DNA of 64,000 bases from Clostridiales bacterium. GTDB lineage: Bacteria > Bacillota > Clostridia > Oscillospirales > Acutalibacteraceae. The notes under the pieces were generated by a model, which saw only the letters and a program-made list of their open reading frames with translations, had not been told where the DNA came from and made no database searches. Every line of letters begins with the position of its first letter. Position 1 is the stretch's first letter. The stretch spans positions 1-64,000 of the forward strand of contig DUNN01000017.1 in NCBI GenBank assembly GCA_012839345.1. Direction: 5' to 3'. The translations under genes and the position numbers were made by a program. Shown one piece after another: positions 24,797 through 33,877 of the stretch.

Positions 24797-25110
24797 TACC
24801 TTTTTTAAAAAAAGTTAAAAATCTTCCAGTTGGATCTAAAATTTCCGCGATGCTATCGGTAATCCATGACACCACCGGGGGTTCTCACTAAACGGGCAAG
24901 CCCTGTCTATACTGGTAACACTTCAAGTTGCTCGGGGTTTACTTACACTTGAACAATTCTTCTCATCCCCTTGCCCCCTTCCTAACAATGTCTTTCTTGT
25001 TTCATGGAAGCAACCTATCTTTGCTTCGAAACCGTAGCAGAAGAGTTGTGGGAAGGTTCAAAAGCCTTTTTGAACCTTCCGGCATAACCGGGAATTTTAA
25101 ATAAAAAAAT
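24797..25110. other. non-coding region of unknown content
   Basis: No open frame longer than about 60 codons looks coding. A 13-bp hairpin GGAAGGTTCAAAA/TTTTGAACCTTCC lies at 25051-25080. The stretch 24870-25000 is more GC-rich and less AT-biased than typical spacers here and could be the remnant of a lost gene or element; I cannot identify it. Confidence 0.5.
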
Positions 25111-25152
25111 GGAGTGCCGCAAAATGAACGTTCGCTCATTTTACGGCACTCC
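25111..25152 (-). terminator. terminator of the GH3 beta-glucosidase gene
   Basis: A 17-bp stem with one mismatch (25111-25127 with 25136-25152) is followed by ATTTTTTT on the minus strand. The core GTGCCGCAAAATGA nearly matches the terminator at 14155-14202. Confidence 0.75.
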
Positions 25153-25276
25153 CTGATGGAACCGCTTCTATGAACAGCCCACTGGCGATTTCCGGCTGCA
25201 CCCATATGGCTATCTTCTGCGCAATCGTGTACTTTTTGAAAACGCGCCTGTAAAATATCACCTTCCCCGCACTTCT

Positions 25277-27496
25277 TTAATTGACATTCGAATTGACCTG
25301 GTTAATCAATTTGGACAGCATTTCATGGGTAACCAAGCCGTTGCTAAAGCTGATGGCCGTGCGAAGCGGTAGGTCACGGATTCCCGTCGGATCCTCCAGA
25401 TTTGGGAAAATCCGTTTTAAGGTCCCCAGAATCTCCTCGGAAGGATGGCAAGCAAGGAACTCACCCAATGTGGAATTCACCGTCAGCGGACGCCGCGCCT
25501 TCGAAGCTGATTTGATTCGTACGGTTGTGCTCAGTTCGATGTCGCGCGAGGATTTTCCAATTAGAATTTCATATGTACCATCCTGAACACACCAATCCTG
25601 AAGTTCTTCACTGTAATAAGCAAATGCCCTTCGGTCAAGCTGGAACCCGACGATTTTTGCTTCCCCGGGATTCAATTCTATTTTTTCAAACCCTTTCAGT
25701 TCCTTTACCGGGCGGATGACCGCGGACTGATGGTCCTTGACGTAAAGCTGGACAATCTCCTTTCCCGCGCGTTTTCCGGTGTTCCGGACTTTCAGCGTAA
25801 CACTAAGCGATCCGTTTTCATTGATTTCGCTGTGGTTAACCTCTAAATCGCTGTATTGGAACGTGGTGTAGCTTAATCCGTAGCCAAACGGGAACTGCAC
25901 CGGTATGCCCTTCTTTTCATAATACCGGTAACCGACAAAAATACCCTCCCGGTATTCCACGGTGTCGCCTTCCCCGGAATAGAACAAATACGACGGGTTG
26001 TCGCTGAGTTTGACCGGAATCGTTTCCGCCAGCTTTCCGCAGGGATTGCTGAACCCAAACAGTACATCCACTGCCGCAGCACCGACCGCTTCGCCGCCGA
26101 GGTACAGCTCCAGCAAACCTTTCACCTCATTGACCCACGGCATTTCCACAGGCGCACCGTTGTGCAGAACGACCACCGTGTTCGGCTGCACCTTGGCGAC
26201 TTCATGAATCAGGCGGTTCTGGCATTCGGGAAGCTTCATGTCCTTTCGGTCAAAGCCCTCGCTTTCAATGTACTCCGGAAGCCCTGCGAAAATAACCGCT
26301 ACCTTTGCCTGCGCCGCGGCGCGCACCGCTTCCTGCAGCAAGGCCTCATCCTGCTGGTCATCGTCGATGGAAAAGCCAGGCGCATACGTCACCTCAGTTA
26401 CTTGCTGAACCGCTTCCATGGCGCTTGTGACGCGGTAAGCATTAATATGGGAGCTTCCGCCGCCCTGATACCGGGGAGTTTCCGCAAATTTTCCGATAAA
26501 AGCAATTTTATCCTGTCGGTTCAGTGGAAGAATTTCATCCTCATTTTTCAGCAGAACCATGCTTTCGCATTCCACCTGACGGGCAAATTCGTGGTCAGCG
26601 TCCCAGTCATGGCAGTGATCTTCCGGCACCTGCACAAGATGACGGTCCGCCAGTTCCAAAACATTTTCCACCGCTTGGTCCAAGTCGCTTTCCTTTAAAA
26701 CACCGCTGCGAACCGCCCGTACAATTTCCGAGTCGTTAACGCCGCCGCTAGACGGCATTTCAAGGTCAAGACCCGCCGCAACGCCTTTCACGCGGTCGTT
26801 AACAGCGCCCCAGTCACTCATGACCAGCCCTTTAAACCCCCATTCCTTGCGCAAAATATCGGTTAGCAGCTTTTTGTTTTCGCTGGCATATTCGCCGTTA
26901 ATTCGGTTATAGGAACACATGACCGTCCACGGTTTTGCTTTTTTGACCGCCAATTCAAACGCGGTAAGGTATATCTCGCGCAGAGTCCGCTCATCCACCT
27001 CTGCGCTTACAGTCATCCGGCGCTCCTCCTGATTATTTGCGCAGAAATGCTTGATGGAAGTCCCCACCTTTTGGCTTTGGACTCCCTGAATGTAAGCGGC
27101 CGCCAGTTCGCCGGCCAGCAGTGGGTCTTCCGAAAAATACTCAAAATTGCGTCCGCAAAGCGGAGTTCGCTTAATATTGACGGCGGGTCCCAGTATCACA
27201 GAAACCCCCTGCGAACGGCATTCGCTACCAAGAACCTCACCTAATTCAAAAAGAAGATGCCGGTCAAAAGAACACGCGGTTGCACAGGCGGATGGAAAGC
27301 ATACCGCCGGGTAGCTTTTATTGTGATCCTTCGGATCTTCTTGCCGCAGACCATGAGGACCGTCGGAAACCGTTACCGCGGGGATTCCCAGGCGCTTAAC
27401 CTCTTTTGTATGCCAAAAATCCGCACCCGAACACAAAGACGCTTTTTCTTCCAAAGTCAGCTGAGACAGAATCTCTTTCTTCTTTTGTTCATTCAT
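25277..27496 (-). CDS. glycoside hydrolase family 3 beta-glucosidase
   Basis: A 739-residue cytoplasmic GH3 enzyme with no signal peptide. It has the (beta/alpha)8 domain with the nucleophile aspartate in LVMSDWGAVNDRVKG (about residue 225), the (beta/alpha)6 sandwich domain with GGGSSHINAYRV, and a C-terminal fibronectin type III-like domain (about residues 575-660). It releases glucose from beta-glucosides such as cellobiose. GAGG precedes ATG 27494-27496. A CGAAAACG half-site upstream (27619-27626) is shared with the LacI-type operators near 33.4-33.8 kb, linking this gene to the neighbouring cellobiose region. Confidence 0.94.
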   Translation of the reverse strand: MNEQKKKEILSQLTLEEKASLCSGADFWHTKEVKRLGIPAVTVSDGPHGLRQEDPKDHNKSYPAVCFPSACATACSFDRHLLFELGEVLGSECRSQGVSVILGPAVNIKRTPLCGRNFEYFSEDPLLAGELAAAYIQGVQSQKVGTSIKHFCANNQEERRMTVSAEVDERTLREIYLTAFELAVKKAKPWTVMCSYNRINGEYASENKKLLTDILRKEWGFKGLVMSDWGAVNDRVKGVAAGLDLEMPSSGGVNDSEIVRAVRSGVLKESDLDQAVENVLELADRHLVQVPEDHCHDWDADHEFARQVECESMVLLKNEDEILPLNRQDKIAFIGKFAETPRYQGGGSSHINAYRVTSAMEAVQQVTEVTYAPGFSIDDDQQDEALLQEAVRAAAQAKVAVIFAGLPEYIESEGFDRKDMKLPECQNRLIHEVAKVQPNTVVVLHNGAPVEMPWVNEVKGLLELYLGGEAVGAAAVDVLFGFSNPCGKLAETIPVKLSDNPSYLFYSGEGDTVEYREGIFVGYRYYEKKGIPVQFPFGYGLSYTTFQYSDLEVNHSEINENGSLSVTLKVRNTGKRAGKEIVQLYVKDHQSAVIRPVKELKGFEKIELNPGEAKIVGFQLDRRAFAYYSEELQDWCVQDGTYEILIGKSSRDIELSTTVRIKSASKARRPLTVNSTLGEFLACHPSEEILGTLKRIFPNLEDPTGIRDLPLRTAISFSNGLVTHEMLSKLINQVNSNVN

Positions 27497-27801
27497 CGTA
27501 TCAACCTCATTTCTGCATACTTTTTCGGCCATTCCATTCAGATGCAGATGGGTGGTGTTTATGCTCCTCCTCCCCCCGCGAAATGGTGGGGAACACCTTC
27601 ATATTCTGCACTCCGAATCGAAAACGCTGTAAATTTATTATGATGGATTTTTTCTAATTGTAAATATACAAAATTTATATTTTTCTTTCCTGAAATTTGG
27701 CAACAATATGTTTGAAATAATTATAAAACTTGCTACAATAAAAGCGTTGTCTCACGCACCTACCTTTGTGCGGTAAACCTACTTGAAAACGAGGATTGTA
27801 A
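27497..27801. promoter_or_regulatory. divergent control region of GH3 and YitT genes
   Basis: Contains the CGAAAACG half-site at 27619-27626 on the GH3 side. On the YitT side TTGAAA (27712-27717) and TACAAT are 16 nt apart. A short CGCAC/GTGCG hairpin lies in the yitT leader. Confidence 0.5.
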
Positions 27802-28665
27802 ATGATTCAGATCAATAGAAACATGATTAAAAAACAGTTAAAGGACTATGCTCTAATTACCGTCAGCACATTTCTCATTATGATTGGCGTGTACTTTTTT
27901 AAGTTTCCGAACAATTTTACATTTGGCGGCGTTACCGGTCTTTCCGTCGTGCTGGGAAAAGTGACACCCTTTTCTCCAAGCATCATCAACCTGATTGTAA
28001 ACTGTCTTCTCCTGGTTTTAGGTTTTATTTTTCTCGGCAGCGATTTTGCGCTCAAAACCGTATATTCCAGCGTGCTCCTGTCCCTTGGGCTGCCGGTTTT
28101 TGACTACATCTATCCCCTGCAGCATCCGCTAACCAACCAACCGATGCTGGAATTGATATTTGCTGTTGCACTGCCGGCTTTTGGTTCCGCTGTTCTGTTT
28201 AATATTGGCGCTTCCAGCGGCGGTACCGATATTATCGCTTTGATTCTTAAAAAATACACCAGCGTCGATATTGGGCGTGCGGTGCTTCTCAGCGATATTC
28301 TGGTGACTGCGTCGGCGTGCCTGGTGTTCGATATTCAAACGGTCCTGTTTTCTTTTCTGGGCCTGCTGACAAAATCTCTCGTGATTGACAACGTGATTGA
28401 AAGCATTAACCTTGCAAAATACTTCAACATTATTTGCTCGGAACCAGAAGTGATTTGTGATTTTATCGTTCACAAGCTGAACCGCGGCGCAACGATTTTT
28501 GAGGCGAAAGGTGCCTATTCCCATCGTCATAAATACGTCGTCATGACTGCCCTGCGCAGACCCCAGGCGGTTCTGCTCCGGCAGTTTGTAAAAAAAGTGG
28601 AGCCGGATGCTTTTATCCTGATTACAAACACCAGTGAGATTATCGGAAAAGGATTTCACGAATAA
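27802..28665 (+). CDS. YitT family membrane protein (DUF161/DUF2179)
   Basis: A 287-residue protein with five or six N-terminal transmembrane helices (residues about 15-200, containing FKFPNNFTFGGVTGLSVVLG and GASSGGTDIIALIL). A cytoplasmic DUF2179 domain (about residues 215-285, ATIFEAKGAYSHRHKYVVM) follows. YitT proteins are widespread in Firmicutes and lack an assigned substrate. GAGG lies 10 nt before the ATG. It is monocistronic. Confidence 0.93.
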   Translation: MIQINRNMIKKQLKDYALITVSTFLIMIGVYFFKFPNNFTFGGVTGLSVVLGKVTPFSPSIINLIVNCLLLVLGFIFLGSDFALKTVYSSVLLSLGLPVFDYIYPLQHPLTNQPMLELIFAVALPAFGSAVLFNIGASSGGTDIIALILKKYTSVDIGRAVLLSDILVTASACLVFDIQTVLFSFLGLLTKSLVIDNVIESINLAKYFNIICSEPEVICDFIVHKLNRGATIFEAKGAYSHRHKYVVMTALRRPQAVLLRQFVKKVEPDAFILITNTSEIIGKGFHE

Positions 28666-28671
28666 GCCGGA

Positions 28672-28707
28672 AAAAGGAGCTCGCGATGGAAACCGCGAAC
28701 TCCTTTT
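28672..28707 (+). terminator. terminator of the yitT gene
   Basis: The stem AAAAGGAG/CTCCTTTT with a CGCG/CGCG inner stem directly follows the stop codon. The T-run lies within the stem and in CATTTTAT after it. Confidence 0.65.
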
Positions 28708-28744
28708 CATTTTATAATGTGAATATCTATTTTTTCATATACCG

Positions 28745-28831
28745 ACTCTCTTCGAAAATCCTTGTAAAGGAGGGATAGAACCAGCCGCTTCGCGCCATGC
28801 AAAGCGGCCGGAAATCCCGATGAAAGAGAGT
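28745..28831. other. structured three-way-junction element of unknown function
   Basis: An 8-bp closing stem ACTCTCTT/AAGAGAGT (28745-28752, 28824-28831) encloses two further helices. The first is TCCTT-GTA-AAGGA at 28759-28771. The second is a long arm with GGGAT/ATCCC (28772-28776, 28814-28818) and GCCGCTT/AAGCGGC (28784-28790, 28802-28808). It lies between convergent genes, downstream of the ABC permease operon on the minus strand. It matches no riboswitch class I know and has no T-run. Confidence 0.45.
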
Positions 28832-28884
28832 AGCATACGGCGTACTCATGTGGAATTTCAATGGTATCGCTTACGGGGCTGACA

Positions 28885-29781
28885 TCAGCCTTTTACGCCA
28901 CCCAGCGCAACACCACGCACAATATATTTCGAAAGAATCAAGTATATGATAATCACCGGTACGATTGCAATTGTAATCAGCATATAAACCTGACCCATAT
29001 CAAATCTAAGAAAGTCTGCGCTGCGCAGTTGGGCAATTAAAATCGGTAAAGTTTTCTTTTTCGCCGAATTAATCAACAGAGCAGGAACGAAATAGTTATT
29101 CCACGCGGTAACAAAAGTGAAAATCGCTTGAACAGCAAGTGCCGGTTTTAAAATCGGTATAACAATGCTATTAAAAGTGTGGAACTCTCCACTTCCGTCA
29201 ATTCGGGCTGCTTCCACGATTTCCATTTGCATATTGCTGTCCAAATATTGCTTCATGAAAAAGACAACGACAGGAGCTGCAATGGATGGTAAAAATAGAG
29301 GAATCAGAGAATTCATCAACCCAATTTTCTGCATTTCCGTCACGAAGCCTACCGCCGAAATTTGAGTAGGCATCGTCATAATTAAAAGGATTAAGGTAAA
29401 AGCAACCTTTTTAAACTTAAAATCATATGCGAAAATACCATAAGCACACATAGCGGAAAAATAAATAGCCAAAACCGCACTACATGCGGATACAATCAGA
29501 CTGTTGCAAATACCCGAAAGTACTGGAATATTGGCATTTAAGAGCAAGTTATTAAAATTGGTCATAAAAGATGCTCCGGGTAAAGGTAAAAATCCTTGCT
29601 GAATCTGAAAATTATTATGTGTCGAATTAATCAACAACATATAAAAGAAAAACAAACATAAAAAGCAAAGGATTGCTAAAACAATATAGCAACCAAGACG
29701 TGCCAGAGAAAACTTGCGTTTATTATATTCTTTTTTACTTATCGGCTGCGCAGAGGAAATCTTCGATGTATCATTAACCAT
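28885..29781 (-). CDS. carbohydrate ABC transporter permease, MalG type (CUT1)
   Basis: A 298-residue membrane protein with six predicted helices. The permease EAA-type loop VEAARIDGSGEFHTFNSIVIPILKP-like segment lies near residue 200; it contacts the ATPase. The cytoplasmic N-terminus is polar. It forms the inner-membrane channel with the MalF-type protein encoded just upstream. The two genes overlap by 8 nt. It is the last gene of the lacI-sbp-malF-malG-type operon. No ATPase gene follows. Confidence 0.94.
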   Translation of the reverse strand: MVNDTSKISSAQPISKKEYNKRKFSLARLGCYIVLAILCFLCLFFFYMLLINSTHNNFQIQQGFLPLPGASFMTNFNNLLLNANIPVLSGICNSLIVSACSAVLAIYFSAMCAYGIFAYDFKFKKVAFTLILLIMTMPTQISAVGFVTEMQKIGLMNSLIPLFLPSIAAPVVVFFMKQYLDSNMQMEIVEAARIDGSGEFHTFNSIVIPILKPALAVQAIFTFVTAWNNYFVPALLINSAKKKTLPILIAQLRSADFLRFDMGQVYMLITIAIVPVIIIYLILSKYIVRGVALGGVKG

Positions 29782-30736
29782 TTACTTTTCCCCTCCTTTT
29801 CTGAGCGGGCGAATCAAAACTACTCTTTTTCGTAAATGAATTATATACGATCAAACTCAGTATTGCGCACAAAATAAACAAAACATTGGATATTGCACCG
29901 GCCATGCCGTAGTTTTTGCTGTACATATGATTATTCACAAACATAATCATTGTCATGGTTGTACGATCTGGATTGCCAACGCCGTTTGTAAGAATCTGGG
30001 GTACATCAAACATCTGTAATCCGCCAATCATGGATGTAATCAGAACGTATGCCATAATCGGACGAATCAGCGGCATTGTAATCATCCAAAAAGACTGATT
30101 AGAAGACGCACCATCAATTTCCGCCGCTTCATAAAGCGATGGATCTATTCCCATAATTGCTGCCATCAGTAAAATTGTGGTATTCCCAAACCACATGAGA
30201 AAATTCATAAAAGCAATAAGCCCTCTGGTTCCGCTTACAGACGCTAAAAAGTTAAATTGCGAACTGACAATGCCCATGGATACCAGTATATTCTTGGCAG
30301 GACCGTTATCCGTAAAGAGCGTATAAAACAGCATAGAAAACGCAGCTGCCATAATCAAATTTGGCATATAGATAATCGTTTTAAAAAAGCCCTGGCAACG
30401 GAGGTTCAGACGTGTATTTGTAAACCATGCCGCCAATAAAAGCGAAATGACGATCTGAGGGACAAACCCGATTAGCCAGATAATGACAGTATTTCCGAAG
30501 TATTTTGGAAGATCAGTACTGAACAGGCTGATATAGTTTTCAAATCCAATAAAAATTGGACCGACAATTTTCAAACCAGACCGGAAATATTTAAAGAAGC
30601 TGTAATAAATCGTAGAGCATAGTGGTATAAACTGAAAAATCAGGAAAACAAGAAAAAACGGAGCAATAAAAAGATATCCCCATTTTGTGTAACGGATTCT
30701 TTTTGTATTGCGCACGGTTTGATTTTGAGTTTTCAA
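29774..30736 (-). CDS. sugar ABC transporter permease, MalF type (CUT1)
   Basis: A 320-residue membrane protein with about six helices, starting after KRIRYTKWGYLFIAPFFLVF. The EAA loop reads YEAAEIDGASSNQSFWMITM. GAGGGG lies 6 nt before TTG 30734-30736, which I take as the start; the frame is open to 30784 without a ribosome binding site. It partners with the downstream MalG-type permease and the lipoprotein receptor encoded upstream. Confidence 0.94.
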   Translation of the reverse strand: MKTQNQTVRNTKRIRYTKWGYLFIAPFFLVFLIFQFIPLCSTIYYSFFKYFRSGLKIVGPIFIGFENYISLFSTDLPKYFGNTVIIWLIGFVPQIVISLLLAAWFTNTRLNLRCQGFFKTIIYMPNLIMAAAFSMLFYTLFTDNGPAKNILVSMGIVSSQFNFLASVSGTRGLIAFMNFLMWFGNTTILLMAAIMGIDPSLYEAAEIDGASSNQSFWMITMPLIRPIMAYVLITSMIGGLQMFDVPQILTNGVGNPDRTTMTMIMFVNNHMYSKNYGMAGAISNVLFILCAILSLIVYNSFTKKSSFDSPAQKRRGKVNG

Positions 30737-30819
30737 CGCGAACCCCTCTCTTCCAAAATCATGCGACCACGGCTTGGGTATCATCCCTTACCGCGGCCGC
30801 ATAAATTAAATATCGTTTT

Positions 30820-32292
30820 TTATGAAGGCCATTTTACTTCCGTCAATTCAGGATAAGTTTCTTTTATTGCTTTTTCGAAGTTTGCCTTTGCTTTTGCAAG
30901 ATCAATGCTACCGTCAAAGTAATCATTCATCGCCTGAGTAAATTTCTCAGTGCAACCCTGATCGTACGGACCGCAATTCTTCATGTCGATCTTATCGGCA
31001 ACATCAGCAAAGAGCTTAATGTGATTCTGTCCGCCGAGGAACGCAGATTTATAATCGCTGTTTGCAATTTCATTCATGGCAGACTTATTGTTTGTGTAGT
31101 CCTGAGTATCTATTGTAATCTTCTTCATAATTTCTTTGTTGCAAGTAAGGGCCTGCATAACCTTTTTGATTGTGCCAATGTTGTCGGAGCCTTTGCAGCC
31201 GCAAATCCAAGAGCCGCCCCAATAGTAGCTCTGCGGGCCCTGGCAGACTGCCCAGTCGCCGTAAATACCATTGCCAACTTCTTCTTTGCCGCCTTCACTG
31301 GTCGGCTTTGCAAGGGAGTTGCCCAACAATGTGAAGTTAATGCCCCAGGTAGAATAGAAGAATCCAAATACTTTGCTCTTCGGGCCTTGGTCAGCAGTCC
31401 AAGCAGGATCTGTGAACTGACCGCGAACTTTGTGCGTATAGCCCTTCTGGGTAAAGGTCTTTTGCTGATCAACCCATCTCATAACATTGGGGTCAACCGT
31501 AACCGTAGTGCCATCTACCCAAGGCTGCGAGATATTGTTGGCAAATACGCGGTAATCGTCTTCATAGGAAGAAAGCATCAGTAATCCTGCTTTCTTTACC
31601 TTTTCTGCAACTTGATCAAATTTATCCCAGCTGGAGAGCTGCTCTTGTACCTTTTCCGGATCATCCGTACCGAGGACCTGCTTTGCAAAGGAGCGGCGGT
31701 ATGCATACACACCAGGGGTTGCCTGCCAGGAAGTAGCCTTGATGGCTCCGGTCGACTTGTCGGTTACAAGGTCCTGTGTATACTTGTACTGATCGGCTAA
31801 ATCTGAATCCGTTAAACCGATATCCTTTTTAATATCCAAAGTATAGTCGCTGTTGCAATACTTCAAAGCATAATCCGCTTCAACCAGGAAAATATCGATT
31901 TTGTCATCCGCAGCGGCAGATTCCTGATTCTGCAGCGCCGCATCCAGCTTATTCTGATAGTTGTTGTTTTCATTCGGGTTGATGGTCCATTTTACAATAG
32001 TGCCGTCATTCAGGGTTGTGGTGGATTTGTCTTTTGCTACTTCCTTAACATCCGGATAATAAGCATTGAATCTGCTTTGGAACTCGTCGTTCCAGCACCA
32101 AATGTTAAGAACTTTGCCTTCCGGCTCCGCCTGAGAACTGGCCGCTTCACTGGAAGCTTCCTGAGAACTGGCCGGCGCGGAAGATGCTGCAGACTGGTTC
32201 GCGTTGCTCTGACATCCTGTTGCCGTAGCCATGATGCCTGTCATCATGGCGAGGGCCATTACCATCGAGGTAATTCTTCTTGCCTTTTTCAT
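30820..32292 (-). CDS. extracellular sugar-binding lipoprotein (family 1)
   Basis: A 490-residue ABC receptor. A lipoprotein signal ends at Cys27 (ATATGCQ), followed by a Ser/Ala/Glu-rich linker to about residue 60 and then a large periplasmic-binding-type fold starting KVLNIWCWNDEFQSRF. The type is common for oligosaccharide receptors. AAAGGAGG precedes the ATG. It lies 74 nt downstream of the lacI gene. Context (cellobiose phosphorylase, beta-glucosidase) suggests cellobiose or cello-oligosaccharides as ligand; this is an inference. Confidence 0.94.
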   Translation of the reverse strand: MKKARRITSMVMALAMMTGIMATATGCQSNANQSAASSAPASSQEASSEAASSQAEPEGKVLNIWCWNDEFQSRFNAYYPDVKEVAKDKSTTTLNDGTIVKWTINPNENNNYQNKLDAALQNQESAAADDKIDIFLVEADYALKYCNSDYTLDIKKDIGLTDSDLADQYKYTQDLVTDKSTGAIKATSWQATPGVYAYRRSFAKQVLGTDDPEKVQEQLSSWDKFDQVAEKVKKAGLLMLSSYEDDYRVFANNISQPWVDGTTVTVDPNVMRWVDQQKTFTQKGYTHKVRGQFTDPAWTADQGPKSKVFGFFYSTWGINFTLLGNSLAKPTSEGGKEEVGNGIYGDWAVCQGPQSYYWGGSWICGCKGSDNIGTIKKVMQALTCNKEIMKKITIDTQDYTNNKSAMNEIANSDYKSAFLGGQNHIKLFADVADKIDMKNCGPYDQGCTEKFTQAMNDYFDGSIDLAKAKANFEKAIKETYPELTEVKWPS

Positions 32293-32366
32293 TCTTGGTA
32301 AATCCTCCTTTAATTTGACGGACTATCCGCCAAAATATATCAGCATGGCAGTAAAACTGCCACTAC

Positions 32367-33395
32367 CTACCCAAGTTCCGGAATAACTCTGCCAACGGAC
32401 TGCCCTTCAATCAACTGCCCCATTACCGTCACATTTTCCGTAATCGTTGTAAGTGGGCTTTCAATCTGGGAAATTAGGCGGCGCGCCGCTTCGCGCCCCA
32501 GCATTTCGGTGTCCTGCTTTATGGTGGTAAGCCTGGGCTTAATGACCTGTGAAAGCGAGATTCCGTCGTAACCGGCAATGGAAATATCCTCCGGGATTCT
32601 CAACCCAGCCGCTTCAATCGCTTCAATTCCACCAAGTGCAGCGTAGTCGTCCGGCATCACAATGCAGGTTGGTGGAACAGGAAGCTTTAAAAGCGTATTG
32701 ACACACTGCTTTGTTGCATTCGGGTCATGGAACGCTCCCCGTACCAAATATTCCGGCGGTGTTTCAATTCCCAAATCCATCAGCGTTTTGCAGAAACTGG
32801 TAACACGCTGTTCGGATACACTTGATTTTTCCCCGTACACATAGGCGATTCTGCGATGGCCCATCCGATATATGTACTGCACAAGATCGTGCATCCCTTG
32901 CACGTTCGCCGAGTTGATGCTGGTGTGATTATTGAAAATATGATCGATTGTCACCACCGGGAGGCTGCTGTTCACCAGCTCCGTCACCTCTGGCTGCTGA
33001 AAATCGATGCACGCAATGCACACACCGTCAAAATTACGGTAACGGCAATGTTCCAGAAAGGTCATCGGCCGGTTGCCGATATTGATATTATGATTAATGA
33101 AAGTAATGTCATAAAAATGTTTTTCCGCTTCCACTTTGAAGCTGTCCAGCACCGCTGCGAAATAGTCGTGCTTCAAACCGCTCTGCGCGTCATCGACAAA
33201 CAGAACCCCTATATTATAGGTACGGTTTGTTTTCAATGCCCTCGCAATCGAGTTTGGAAAATATCCGCATTGCTCCGCCGTTTCAAGCACACGCTGGCGC
33301 GTTTCTTTACTAACATCGCTGTAGCTGTTCAGCGCCTTGCTGACGGTTGAAACGGACAGCCCGCACAGCTGTGCGATTTCTTTAATATTTGCCAC
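32367..33395 (-). CDS. LacI family transcriptional regulator
   Basis: A 342-residue repressor. The LacI helix-turn-helix and hinge are at residues 1-60 (IKEIAQLCGLSVSTVSKALN, then the minor-groove hinge region). A periplasmic-binding-like sugar domain follows (about 60-340, with IVMPDDYAALGGIEAIEAAG and SIAGYDGISLSQVIKPRLTT). GAGGGATG lies about 9 nt before GTG 33393-33395, which I use as the start. It is the first gene of the transporter operon. CGTTTTCG-type sites lie at its own promoter and at the cellobiose phosphorylase gene, so it is probably autoregulated and reads the imported sugar. Confidence 0.92.
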   Translation of the reverse strand: MANIKEIAQLCGLSVSTVSKALNSYSDVSKETRQRVLETAEQCGYFPNSIARALKTNRTYNIGVLFVDDAQSGLKHDYFAAVLDSFKVEAEKHFYDITFINHNINIGNRPMTFLEHCRYRNFDGVCIACIDFQQPEVTELVNSSLPVVTIDHIFNNHTSINSANVQGMHDLVQYIYRMGHRRIAYVYGEKSSVSEQRVTSFCKTLMDLGIETPPEYLVRGAFHDPNATKQCVNTLLKLPVPPTCIVMPDDYAALGGIEAIEAAGLRIPEDISIAGYDGISLSQVIKPRLTTIKQDTEMLGREAARRLISQIESPLTTITENVTVMGQLIEGQSVGRVIPELG

Positions 33396-33417
33396 TGGGT
33401 CATCCCTCATTTGAACT

Positions 33418-33431
33418 CTAAATCGTTTTCG
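33418..33431. promoter_or_regulatory. LacI-type operator at the lacI promoter
   Basis: CTAAATCGTTTTCG lies right behind the -10, around the start point. It matches CTAAAACGTTTTCG before the phosphorylase gene at 13 of 14 positions. Confidence 0.6.
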
Positions 33432-33438
33432 CGCCATT

Positions 33439-33467
33439 AGTATAATATTATTTTGACAATTTTGCAA
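33439..33467 (-). promoter_or_regulatory. promoter of the lacI-ABC operon
   Basis: TTGCAA and TATACT are 17 nt apart on the minus strand, 44 nt before the GTG. The operator at 33418-33431 starts a few bases downstream. Confidence 0.65.
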
Positions 33468-33568
33468 TAGTTTTTTTAAATAAAATATATAGTTTTCCTG
33501 TTTTAAACGAATATATTCATCCAGTTTTATTAAATATGCCAATTTTTATTCTTTTATATATATTATAA

Positions 33569-33584
33569 TCGAAAACATTTTCGA
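33569..33584. promoter_or_regulatory. palindromic LacI-type operator
   Basis: TCGAAAACATTTTCGA has 7-bp perfect arms (TCGAAAA/TTTTCGA) around a CA centre. It is the most symmetric of the CGTTTTCG-like sites here and lies upstream of the lacI promoter, in the divergent region shared with the GH94 gene. Confidence 0.6.
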
Positions 33585-33825
33585 TTTGTATTCCTGAACG
33601 AACGTGCTTTCTGGCTTTCCAAACCAAAAGAAGCTCTAGATTGCAGCGTATAGAGAAAAGGTAACGATATTTCCATTCATCGTTTGTAATTTTATGCAAT
33701 ATTACGATGAATTGACCGGATTTTACTTGTATAACCTGCTAAAAATGAAAAAAAGCTTGATTTTGCCTATTAAAACAATTACTATAATAGTTATAAAAAT
33801 ATCAGCAATTTGTTCCGCTCATTAA

Positions 33826-33839
33826 CTAAAACGTTTTCG
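33826..33839. promoter_or_regulatory. LacI-type operator before the cellobiose phosphorylase gene
   Basis: CTAAAACGTTTTCG contains the perfect palindrome AAAACGTTTT. It lies about 40 nt after a TATAAT box (33783-33788) and 39 nt before the ATG, a roadblock position. Confidence 0.6.
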
Positions 33840-33877
33840 TAATAATGGGAAGGCAAGACAATCAGGAGGATTTATTT

